From positions 1-64,000 of the forward strand of contig WHVA01000233.1 in assembly GCA_015179125.1 (NCBI GenBank): a DNA stretch of 64,000 nt. Direction: 5' to 3'. Shown here one piece after another: positions 33,501-43,794 of the stretch. The notes below the pieces were generated by a model that was not told where the DNA came from, did not search any database, and saw only the letters and a list, made by a program, of their open reading frames with translations. Each line of letters starts with the position of its first letter. The first letter of the stretch is position 1. Position numbers and translations under genes: made by a program. Source of the DNA: Gautieria morchelliformis. Its lineage: Eukaryota > Basidiomycota > Agaricomycetes > Gomphales > Gomphaceae.

Positions 33501-35302
33501 TGGAGACAATGAAGAGGGTGTTTGGTGAGGAGCATCCTGGCACACTATCCTCTATGGCGAATCTTGCCACCACTTATAGGAAGCAGAGGCGGTGGAAGGA
33601 GGCTGAGGAACTGGGGGTTCCTGTCATGGAGACAAGGAAGAGGGTGCTTGGTGAGGAGCATCCTGACACACTAAGCTCGATGGATACTCTTGCCAGCACC
33701 TATGGGGAACAGGGCTGGTGGAAGGAGGCTGAGGAACTGGAGGTTCTTGTTATGGAGACAAGGAAGAGGGTGCTTGGTGAGGAGCATCCCAACACATTAT
33801 GCTCTATAGTGAACCTTGCCATCACATATGGGAAACAGGACCGGTGGAAGGAGGCTGAGGAACTGGAGGTTCCTGTCATGGAGACCATGAAGAGGGTGCT
33901 TGGTGAGGAGCATCCTGACACACTAAGCTCCATGGATAATCTTGCCATCACCTATCACAAACAGGACCGGTTGAAGGAGGCTGAGGGACTGCAGGTTCCT
34001 GTCATGAAGACAAGGAAGAGGGTGCTTGGTGAGGAGCAACCTGACACACTACACTCCATGGAGAGTCTTGCAATCACCTATCGCACACAGGGCCGGTGGA
34101 AGGAGGCTGAGGAACTGCAGGTTCCTGTCATGGAGACATGCAAGAGGGTGCTTGGTGAGGAGCATCCTGACACACTACTCTCCATGGAGAATCTTGCCAT
34201 CACCTATCAGACACAGGGCCGGTGGAAGGAGGCTGAGGAACTGCAGGTTCCTGTCATGGAGACAAGGAAGAGGGTGCTTGGTGAGGAGCATCCTGACACA
34301 CTATCCTCCATGGAGAACCTTGCCATCACATATGGGGAACAGGACCGGTGGAAGGAGGCTGAGGAACTGGTGGTTCCTGTCATGGAGACACGGAAGAGGG
34401 TGCTTGGTGAGGAGCATCCTGACACACTATACTCCATAGAGAATCTTGCCAGAACCTATTGCAAACAGGACTGGTGGAAGGAGGCTGAGGAACTGGTGGT
34501 TCCTGTCATGGAGACACAGAAGAGGGTGCTTGGTGAGGAGCATCCTCACACACTACGCTCTATGGAGCATCTTGCCAGAACCTATTGGAATCAGGGCCAG
34601 TGGAAGGAGGCTGAGGAACTGCAGGTTTCTGTCATGGAGACACGGAAGAGGGTGCTTGGTGAGGAGCATCCTGACACACTATACTCCATAGAGAATCTTG
34701 CCAGAACCTATCGCAAACAGGACCGGTGGAAGGAGGCTGAGGAACTGGTGGTTCCTGTCATGGAGACACAGAAGAGGGTGCTTGGTGAGGAGCATCATCA
34801 CACACTATGCTCCATGGAGAATCTTGCCATCACCTATTGGAATCAGGGCCAGTGGAATGAGGCTGAGGAACTGCAGGTTTCTGTCATGGAGACATGGAAG
34901 AGGGTGCTTGGTGAGGAGCATCCTGACACACTACTCTCCATGGAGAATCTTGCCATCACCTATCAGACACAGGGCCGGTGGAAGGAGGCTGAGGAACTGC
35001 AGGTTCCTGTCATGGAGACAAGGAAGAGGTTGCTTGGTGAGGAGCATCCCAACACATTACGATCCATGGAGAATCTTGCCAGAACCTATCACAAACAGGA
35101 CCGGTGGAAGGAGGCTCAGGCACTGGTGGTTCCTGTCATGGAGACACGGAAGCGGGTGCTTGGTGAGGAGCATCCTCACACCCTATGCTCTATGAGGAAG
35201 CTTGCTGCTATCTATTGGAATCAGGGCCGGTTGTGGAAGGCTATCAGACTAGGGGCCAGTGAAAGAAGACTAAGGGCTGGGGGACTCTTGTCATGGAGAT
35301 AA
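30533..35302 (+). CDS. Patatin-like / NB-ARC / TPR NLR protein
   Basis: Five exons (30533-30827, 30875-31013, 31070-31297, 31347-31957, 32025-35302) join in phase to about 1516 residues; introns are 47-67 nt, GT..AG. The N-terminal patatin phospholipase domain has the DGGGIRG oxyanion motif at the exon 1/2 junction, the GTSTGG nucleophile elbow across exons 2/3, and the DAG of the catalytic dyad (near 31540). The NB-ARC domain follows: P-loop GLGGAGKT (32190), Walker B LLFLDNADD (32445), GNILITSRN, and a GLPL-like LGYLALA. The C-terminus is 15 TPR units of 42 residues plus a partial unit. Fungal NLRs of this type are thought to oligomerise on ligand binding and release the effector domain, here a lipid hydrolase acting on membranes, to kill or signal. 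A 39-nt in-frame stretch at about 32263-32301 could be a very short intron. The start is the first ATG in frame; the end drifts into a decayed repeat. Confidence 0.85.
33320..35245 (+). repeat. 126-bp tandem repeat encoding TPR units
   Basis: There are 15 full units and a partial one, each 126 bp (42 codons), of the form M-E-N-L-A-x-T-Y ... W-K-E-A-E-E-L ... V-M-E-T-x-K-R-V-L-G-E-E-H-P-x-T-L. DNA identity between units is high. Changes concentrate at codons 9, 10, 12, 13, 21, 23, 28, 38 and 41 of the unit. Past the stop codon, 35295-35385 encodes a further decayed unit (MKRILNEEYHHILYF, then IIYWNQG), so the array was once longer. Confidence 0.9.
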
Positions 35303-35385
35303 TGAAGAGAATACTTAATGAGGAGTATCACCATATATTATACTTCACAAGGAATGTTGCCATCATCTATTGGAATCAGGGCTAG

Positions 35386-37640
35386 CAGACACAGACTGAG
35401 TGTTTTATAACCATTGAACTAATTATGAACATTTGGTGTTAACCACAATTCTGAGGCTCAATAATAGATTTTATTTTGCAAGTATGTGCAAGCTTTGAGA
35501 CTATTTTAATGGAGAACCCTATTATGAGCATTCATAGCTCTCAGATCGTTTACTAACTCCATGAGGTTGAAGAATATTTGTAAGGGAAACCATTGCTACC
35601 TATAGAGATCACACAATCACACAGACTAGAGATGGAGAAGTGTTATAACTCATTTATTTTGGCATAATTTGTCTCCATTTGACTTATCACCCTTCAATAT
35701 ACCATTTGCTTCATTTCACCATCTGATTAGATCAGCAAGCTCTGTCGCCATATCGGTATTATGATTTGTATTTTCCCCATGCATTACTTACTATATATCA
35801 TTCTACTCTTTTACCTATTTTTCCCACCAGTAAGGAACCCAGCCTCCAGCCAGCTACTTACTGGTTATGTGTCAACATTGGATTCTGGGTGTTTAGTATT
35901 TTGTTTTAGCCAATCACAGATTTGTGAACATGGTGAATGCCTGAATGCCTTGTCCAACAAAGGACATGATTCAGTGAAGGGGCCTGAAGCCATGGAGGTG
36001 TGTTAGGTATAGGGTGATCTAGGTAACAGATCCTGGTCAACAGTCAAAGTGAATGGCTCTCGCAGCTTGATGATATAATTGTCATAAATTTGATCATAAA
36101 ACTATACAATCAGTCATATTATTTCCATCACTATAACAAAATCCTTCCACCACTCTACTTCCACTATTACAACCAACCACATACAGCCTCTCATTAGTCC
36201 ACAAGCACAAGCACATGTCCACAACCAATCAATATCCCTTCTGATGCCCATATGTACACATCCGAGGTCAATATTGTAACCTGATGACCTGCAGATAACA
36301 ACCTGACCCAAGACAAAGGCCTGAACCTGAGCGACCCTGATCCAAGGAGTGAGGTGATGGCTAGTCCATCACACACAGAATTTTCCTTCCTACATCCACA
36401 TTTCCTTTCAGATATTAAACACACACCCATTCTACACCATTCAATAGACTACACATGCAGCCACCGCAGCAGCCGGCTGAGCCACACACATGATTCTACA
36501 TGTTCCAGAATTCCTACTCCCATTGAAGCTCATTCTTGTTAGTATTAAGAATAATACTGAAAGCAATGTGATTCAATCTCTGAACGTGAGATGAATCGAG
36601 TGGAAATCAGAAATAGCAAGGATATCTGCACATATAACTAAGTATATGTGTCTTATGATAAATGCGATCAAGAGCTAGCTAATGCGATGTAGAGTAAATA
36701 GAGTCGGATTTCACTACTATGATATGATACACCAAGCTAGCTATTTATCTGATGACGATAGGACTTGGCGTTACTAATGTTTGTGGAAGGAGAACAAAGG
36801 TTAGGTGAAATGGAGTGGACAGCACATAGGTGTTGATAGGAGCATCAACAAGTGTTGTACAGAGATGGTTGGAGTATAAAGCATAAAGCAGTGAAAGGAA
36901 ACGGGCTTTGGAAGTGGATAGGGGGCGTGGTCTAGCTACAGGCAGGGTCGGCTCGATGTGTCACGTCCCTTGATTGGGTCACGTGATTTCAGGATGTGTG
37001 CCACTTGGGTCAGGCTTGGCGTGCTTGGGGAGGGATTATAGGGGGCATTCTACGCTGTCGTAGCGTGTGGTGTGGGCTCTCGTGATATTGGGGTGATCGG
37101 AGGTATGGGCTGGGTTGGATCAGGTGGATGTGTTTGGGTTCGGTGATCTCAGGGATAGGTCGTTGTGATGTATGTGCATTCGGATGTATATGGGCAAGTT
37201 GATTTGTGGTCGGAAATGTGTTGATTTAATTACCATGTCAATATAATATTTCTTTGGTATTTCCAACACTCATTACCTAGCTAGTTAAATAGTTTAGCAA
37301 TGTATGTTCCAAACCTCAGTCAATTGAACTCTTCTTTCTTCACAATTCAGTGTTCTGTAGTACAGCCTGTCTTGTTGATTATTTCAACATGCATATACTC
37401 TGTGCAAGTCTACTTCTTGAGCACATGACCTCAAACTTGATTCAACTTTGTCTTGGAGTCTGAATCTAACCTCTACTCCACTCAGAATACTTTCAGTTAC
37501 AACTCTTAAAAATAATATGTGAGGCTTAGCAGAAGGTAAGGTGGGGAACCACTGCGCAGTTCCTATGCAATAACTATACAGTGGATCCATAATGATCCAT
37601 TGGTATTAACTAATTATGCCAGTAGTGCACATTGCCTTAG
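35386..37640. other. No gene recognised
   Basis: About 2.25 kb without a convincing frame. 36540-37250 is LTR-like in texture (short words, CACGTGATT near 36980, TATA-like GATTATAGGG near 37034) but has no second copy here. 37530-37610 resembles the complement of 20841-20920 (possible old LTR piece). Confidence 0.35.
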
Positions 37641-37682
37641 GAGGTTAATCAAAAAGGTCATGTGATACAGTATATATGAGTA
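37641..37682 (+). repeat. Repeat B copy 3, left part
   Basis: GAGGTTAATCAAAAAGGTCA through TATATGAGTA matches the start of B copy 2. It is interrupted by the Helitron and resumes at 40214. Confidence 0.8.
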
Positions 37683-37989
37683 TCAAAAAGTGAAACGCGC
37701 AGGTAAGGGTGGTTGTGGGCGTCACTTATGTCATGATTGGTAAGCTTAGTCAGCCAACCAATCGTGAGCCAGCGCCACTTACCAGTCCAATCGCGAGTGA
37801 GCGGCACAGCCGCGAGTTGACGCTGGCAGTGTGGCTGGTCACGTGACCCACTCGCGTCCCTTGCGACCACATATGCGAGGGTGGTCCGTGCATAGGCTTC
37901 GCTCAGTATAAAGAGAGCAATGCTGGAAAGCCATTACCGGTCACTCCTCTCTGGCTGCTGTACTGGTGGTTGGGTTACTCTTTTACCCA

Positions 37990-38066
37990 TAAGGAGACCC
38001 AGCAACAGCAAGAGACACCCAGAGAAACTTTCTCTGGGTGTCTCTTGCTGTTGCTGGGTCTCCTTA
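37990..38066. repeat. 77-bp near-perfect palindrome in Helitron copy 4
   Basis: The 38-bp arms are perfect inverted repeats (TAAGGAGACCCAGCAACAGC... and its complement) around a single C at 38028. With one mismatch the arms extend outward to about 37984-38072. It lies about 80 bp after the TATA-like box. Copy 1 has only one-sided AGAGACACACAG repeats at the matching place. Confidence 0.95.
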
Positions 38067-38409
38067 GGGGTAATATTGCTATTTGATCCAATGTAAATTC
38101 TGTAGTCTTATTTTAATCTCTTTTGTTATTGTATTTTACCATATGCACTGTACATTTTTTGACATTTTTTCGAGAAATAGATATCAATACATTATCCTGA
38201 ACTTGCTAAAATTAATGACAACAGGCTCTGCTTGCAATGTAGTTTCTTTTGTTATTATTTTATTTTGTATACTGTCTATGTTAAAACAAACATTAATAAA
38301 TTTCCCTGAGTTTGCTAAAGTTAATGATAAGTAACAGCCTCTGCTTGCAAATATAAATAAGTCTATTCCTCTAATATTCACTATAAACCCTCTGTTATAT
38401 TGCCCCTAC

Positions 38410-38935
38410 AATAAATTCACTTTGAGGCTCTTGGGGACATGTTAAACATGGGGATGCTACACACACTATAGGGACATGCTATGCACACTATAGGGCAACA
38501 TGCTATAAACAAGGGACAAGCTACACACTACAGGGTGACACACCATGCATGGGGACACGCTACAAACAAGGGACATGTTATGCACACTATACTTGGGGGA
38601 CACTAGCATGGGGGACATGCCATGCATGCTATACTTTAGGGTCAGACTACCCTACACATGCTATACTTGGGGACACACTACATGTTTGGGGACACACTAC
38701 ATGTTTGGGGACACACTGCATGTGAGGACACGCTGCGTGTGAGGACACCCTATGTGTGAGGACATGCTGCATGTGAGGACACGCTATGTGTGAGGACATG
38801 CTGCATGTGAGGACATGCCACGTGTGAGGACACACTGCATGTGAGGACACGCTACGTGTGAGGACATGCTAGGACACGCTACATGTGAGGACACGCTATG
38901 TGTGAGGACATGCTATCTACTGAGGTTATTAGCAG
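38410..38935. repeat. Minisatellite inside Helitron copy 4
   Basis: Units such as GAGGACATGCTGCATGT and GAGGACACGCTACGTGT are complements of those in copy 1. The first part (38430-38660) is more degenerate, with AAGGGACA and ACACTAT words. Some TGCATGTG units are short palindromes. Confidence 0.85.
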
Positions 38936-39504
38936 TTCAACCGCCTCTTTGGTCACCAGGCAAAACAGATCACATAGATCTGACTTTGTACTATCCAGTC
39001 CTGGCATGTATAGCGGAGTTAGCTCACATGAGTGTGAGCGAGGGGCACCCAGCCCTCAGATACAAAGGGATCAATTCACCACTCCCTGATGGATCAACTG
39101 CCTTTATTGTCAAGCTTGGAACACCGATCAATGAAGGCAACTTGGATGGGAGCAATAGGTGGCCTACAGCACCAACCACAGCTGTGCAGAGTAAAATGAG
39201 GACACACATCACAAGAGAAGGAAATGTCCTGCCTATTATCACATCTGTCTGCCTTGGGACTCATGCTTGGGATTTACTCAACAACAACCAAGGAATGGAC
39301 AGAGCACATCAAATCCAACTGCATTTTGGGTCTTCCCCCATTTCTGATTTTGGTATTGTTTCTATTTCTATGAGAGTGTCACCGGAGGATCAGCTGGCAT
39401 ATATATATACAAGCATTGTCAAAATTAAGGATCCCCAAGATCACTATTGGATCTATTTCACAATGCACAAGGGCAAGGAATTGCTACTGGAATGTAACAT
39501 GTAA
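38929..39504 (+). CDS. Helitron-borne ORF of unknown function
   Basis: The frame is open from 38866 to 39504, but the first part is minisatellite. The protein-like part begins about 38935. It has mixed composition and structured-looking segments: GKTDHIDLTL, LGTPINEGNLDGSNRWPTAP, MRTHITREG, ITSVCLGTHAWDLL, HFGSSPISDFGIVSIS and DPQDHYWIYF. Related coding text continues in other frames to about 39690 (YFDESFHDGFPDG region), so the gene was longer, with an intron or frameshift. A remnant of the same sequence lies in Helitron copy 1 (about 6390-6560, minus), so the ORF is a family component. I do not recognise a domain. No Rep, helicase or OTU signature is seen. Confidence 0.5.
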   Translation, partial: LAVQPPLWSPGKTDHIDLTLYYPVLACIAELAHMSVSEGHPALRYKGINSPLPDGSTAFIVKLGTPINEGNLDGSNRWPTAPTTAVQSKMRTHITREGNVLPIITSVCLGTHAWDLLNNNQGMDRAHQIQLHFGSSPISDFGIVSISMRVSPEDQLAYIYTSIVKIKDPQDHYWIYFTMHKGKELLLECNM

Positions 39505-40213
39505 ACTGTTCACTTTTGACATGTGTCTGGTGTGCATGGATTCCATTATTTTGATGAGTCCTTTCATGATGGATTTCCTGATGGCATTCCTGCATGGTTC
39601 CAAGACAGTGCAGTGACTCCCAAAGTGGCACATCAACTATGGAATGGAGCCACTTTTCTGTTCTTCGAGATGAAAGCCTTCTCAAAGCTTTGAAACCTGT
39701 GGATTATGATAATAGGTGCAATCTTATAATACCTGATGATTCAGTCAAGACTATTACCACTTTCATGTCTAGAGTTGCTGCGAGGACCATCACAGATGTA
39801 GAGAGGGAGGTCTGCATGTTCGTATCTGTGTACCCACACTACACCAGGGAACACCCTACGCATACTGGGGTGCACTAGTAGAACCGCAGTGCAGGTTGCA
39901 GCACAGAAACACTTTATCAAAGCTCCTCCAGGCCCTTAAGTCGATATCCCTGCACCTTGGGCAACCCAGCTGATAATGAGGCATATGACCCAGACCTTTA
40001 TGAAGTAGATGATAGGTATATATGAACATCCCATACAGAGAAAATGTGTATAATCATCACACCTTTTGAGGATATACACACAGGGAGCGCATGACATAAA
40101 GGGGACATGGGAAACATGAGAAGAGGATATATTGTACAAGATGCATTTTATTTACCCCAATGCATTTGACCTTACCGATGCATTTGACCTTACTCGCGCG
40201 GGTACCCACCTAG

Positions 40214-40645
40214 TATAATATATATTATCAGAGTATTAATAACAACATATAGGAATATATAGTAGTATTCATAAAGAGAATAATAGATGTTATTAGAAGA
40301 TTCTGTATACACTTAAACATCTCAGAGACATATATACATATGAGAAGTATTAGACTACAAGATAGAGTAATAGATACTTGGATAGATATTTGTAATATAT
40401 ATGAAAAGGAGTATTACTATGAATAGTTATAATAATATAGTGTATATTAAAAGTTGGTAGAAAAAAAATAAGAAAAGGCATAAAAATCAAAAGAGGTGTT
40501 CTCGTCAGTGGAGCAGCCACTTGGGGAGGGACAAAAGTAAATTTATTTATATCCCAACAATAAAATTACCATATACTTTCACCCTGTTCTTGTCTACAAT
40601 CTGAGAACAAAATGGGTGAAGCTGCATGTAATAAAAAGTTTCAAC
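40214..40645 (+). repeat. Repeat B copy 3, right part
   Basis: It resumes TATAATATATATTATCAGAG and runs to AATAAAAAGTTTCAACCATC, the usual B end. Together with 37641-37682 it is one B copy split by the Helitron. Confidence 0.8.
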
Positions 40646-40759
40646 CATCCACCTTAGGGGCAATGTGGGTAAATAGGGTATTTACAGCGGTCCAGTCATC
40701 ATGTTCAGGATGTAACCCGAGAATGACAGGGACATATTTGAACCAAGAACTGACAGTCA

Positions 40760-42569
40760 TGTCATGACCCATCTATTTCTTATACCCAGTAACCTTGACA
40801 CTCCACTTTTATGTTCTCCCTGTTCACTCCTCGCCGAATTCACCGAACATTTATTCACTTCCACATCATTCGCACGTAGTGCTATCCATACCCGATCAAC
40901 GCCTTCTCCCCGGCTTGATGGTTCATCATGGGTCCTATCACACCCCTGGCTCAAACCCCGTCAGATGTTCCTCTGCTCAGATGACGTGGCTCATTTATTT
41001 CCTGTACCCAGTTACCCCTATTATCCCTTCCCCCAGTCCTCCTCTATGTTCGCCCGGCTTCACCCTCCCCTTGGGCCACGCCTCTTCTATGATCATTCTA
41101 TTCACCCTTCGTCGCATTCGCCAAACGACCATTCGCTGCTCGCATCATTCACCAGCAGGCATGCCATCAAACACGATCGACATCCCTTACCCAGTGTGAT
41201 GGTTCATCACTGGCCCTGTCATCTTCTCGATCCAACCCCTTTAGGTGTTCATATGGCTGGGATGCATTTGCAGGATGTCCTACCCATAGGCCGTGTGGGA
41301 TCAACCCAGCAGATGAAGAGTCCGTGCAGGGTAGCATATATGCAGGTCCCAAGACGTGTTTTCATACATAAGTGCCTTCGCCCTCTTTCCTCTCCATCGT
41401 TTCATGTTCGCACCCCTCCTTCACTCTATTGTATGTTTATTTCATCTATTTGTATCGTGACTGCATACCCCTATCCAACCCTGACTCATGACGGCCTCTT
41501 TCCTATTCGCTGATACCTTACGAGTATTCGATATAAGTAGTGTACATTTGCATGTATATTCCTCAGTTCAATTATCATACGTCTAGCTTGTGCAAACTTG
41601 ACCTCAATGTGATCACTGTCTTGAGCCCTCTCCTGGCGGATGCTCACAACTTTTTATTACCTGTAGCTTCACCCATTTTATTCTCAGATTATAGAAAAGA
41701 AGAGGACCAAAGTATATGCCAATCTTATTGTTGGTCTATAAATAAATTTTCTTTTGTCCTGACCCGAGCGGCCACTCTGCCGACGAGAACACCTCTTTTG
41801 ATTTTTACGCCTCTTCTTATTTTTTCTACCCACTTTTAATATACACTATATCATTATAACTATTCATATATATTACAAATATCTACACAACTACTATTAC
41901 TCCATATGGTAGTCTAATACTCTGTCATTATAACTAGTCATACTAATACTCCTACTCATATCTATTAGAAGTATCTCTCCAAGTATCTGTTACTCTATCT
42001 TGTAGTCTAATACTCTCTCATAAGTATATATATCTTCGAGATGTTTAAATATATACAGAATCATCTAATAACATCTATTATTCTCCTTATAAATACTACT
42101 ATATATTCCTATATGTTGTTATTAATGCTCTTATAGTATATATTATATACTCATATATGCTGTATTACATAACCATTATGAATATCCTCCCCTGTAGATT
42201 CCTATCTTCAACCAGAGGAAGACTTGAGCACCACTGGTGAGTTTTTGTACTTCACCTTCATTACCTTAGCCTTCGAACTATTCTCTGTGCTGTCGGCGAA
42301 GGGCTCCAAAGGAGTGCCTTCGCCGATGAAAGGATTGTTGCTACTTAGACAACCTTTTTGTGACACCTCGCACGTCATATCGTCGAGTGCCACAGGGTAT
42401 TTTGCTATGACTGTAGATAGGGCGAGCTCCGTTCGGGCAGCCCTCTTACCTTCCGAACATTTATTGGTTCACCTTATTTGCCAAACGGCATACCTCTTCA
42501 CACAAGTTATTTGGGCATTCACTGTGTTCACTAATACATGATATTAACGCCTAAATACCAATCTTGACA
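40760..42569 (+). repeat. LTR family C with repeat B inserted
   Basis: It runs from TGTCATGACC to CAATCTTGACA, the full LTR, with about 550 bp of repeat B inside (41636-42185). The first 230 bp are partly duplicated: a second GTGGCTCATTTATTTCC start-like block lies at 40985. The right 780 bp also belong to inverted-duplication arm 1. No coding parts. Confidence 0.7.
41636..42185 (-). repeat. Repeat B copy 4 in LTR C
   Basis: Minus orientation: the plus strand starts GCGGATGCTCACAACTTTTT and ends ATTATGAATATCCTCCCC. AGGAG-like words flank it (GGGGA / GGAGA), suggesting a target duplication of about 5 bp, not exact. The outer breakpoint of the inverted duplication (41790) lies inside this copy. 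Confidence 0.75.
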
Positions 42570-43334
42570 AGTGGCAAGGGAATTGAGGCAGTGTGGAGTT
42601 TGGGGATAGTGTTGAAGGTGATCAGAGGAGATATCATCATACAGGCCATGGCAACCATCATAGGTGGTGATATGGAAGCCATGCTGGAGGGTGTAAGAAC
42701 CCAGCCTTTGGTGGGCTACTTACCAGTAAGATAGCGGACACCAGGAACCAGCGACCTTTACATAAGCGAGCAGGCCAGTAGCAGCCGCCTTCCGACATCC
42801 TCAATTCCACCCACATACATTAAGTTCTGACCTATTTGAGTCCTAAGAGTTTTTCTCAATATGTCTAGTTTGAATTTGTAGGAAAGGGTTTAGCTAAATA
42901 ATGCAGGGTAGCTGAGTTATATACTCTTGTAGTGCAGACTAAGAAAATTTTTCCAAATACTTTATTTTGTGTGTTGGAACCATTTGGGACACATTTTGTA
43001 TTTTCCAACCGCAACATTTGGCAGATCACGTGACATGATTTGTCAGCTTTCTCAGCGCTTGGATGTTGGGATGACCATTCTGGGAGGTCACATGCCACAT
43101 GACACAGCGAATTGGTCAAACATGGGCAGAGTCCCTTGCCCAGTAACATATTAGCAAGTCAATCACAAGTATCATTCATTTAAATCAAACTACCATACAT
43201 ATCCCCAGCTCACACTCCACACACACATGCACACCAGCCACCCGATCCACACCAATACATACTCATCTCCTCGGTCCCATTTGTACCCACAAAGCCCACA
43301 ATTGCATCATCCCGAACACTGGAGGCATGGCAAA
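42570..43334. other. Unassigned sequence inside arm 1 (mirrored at 56561-57325)
   Basis: No coding region or known element is recognised. Frames present are short, and identical copies exist only because of the inverted duplication. Confidence 0.4.
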
Positions 43335-43775
43335 ATTTCTCAAGTCAGGAAACCCCTTGAAAATTCTATGGAAATTCCATGTTTCTTGAGAGTTTCCTAG
43401 GATGGGAAATTTAGAGGAAATTTAATGTTTTACAAGGGTTTCCAAAGTTCAGGAAATTGTATAAAAATTGTAAAAATATGGTCCAGGAAATCGTGAGGAA
43501 ACTGAGTCCAGAAACTGACAGTTTAACCATGATTTCCTGTCTAAAGAAATCATGAGTAAATTCTAAATTTCCTCAGAGTTTTTTGGTACAGGAAAATGTT
43601 AGGAAATTCTGCAAATCTTGGCAGGAAATCTTGTGAAAATTTTATATTTCTCTACGATTTCCTGACTCTGGAAATTATAGTAAATATTCAGTTTCTAGGA
43701 GGAGGAAATTCACAATATCTCAAAGATTTCCTGAGGATTTCCTGGGTTGGGGAATTGTCTAGAAATTGGAATAGT
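43335..43775. repeat. AGGAAATTT-rich degenerate tandem tract
   Basis: Words of the type AGGAAATT, TTTCCTG and GAAATCNTGAG recur on both strands at intervals of roughly 30-35 bp. This gives a quasi-palindromic tract with many possible small hairpins. It is mirrored at 56124-56560 in arm 2. Confidence 0.65.
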
Positions 43776-43794
43776 GTGTTGACCATGCGCTGGA

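Larger units (their letters stand above)
37683..40213 (+). mobile_element. Helitron copy 4, complete ends, non-autonomous
   Basis: The 5' end is TCAAAAAGTGAAACGCG and the 3' end is GGGTACCCACCTAG, with a CG-rich hairpin-like segment just before it. The flanks GAGTA and TATAATATA are exactly what repeat B has uninterrupted, so the insertion was between A and T with no target duplication, the hallmark of Helitrons. Contents in order: a promoter-like GC-rich head with a TATAAA box (37907), a 77-bp palindrome, AT-rich blocks, a minisatellite and a conserved ORF. No Rep-helicase is present, so an autonomous relative must have moved it. Confidence 0.85.

Noticed and set aside
34026-35195. Alternative open frames on both strands across the TPR array
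   Set aside because: They are shadows of the 126-bp repeat, whose length is a multiple of three and so keeps other frames open.
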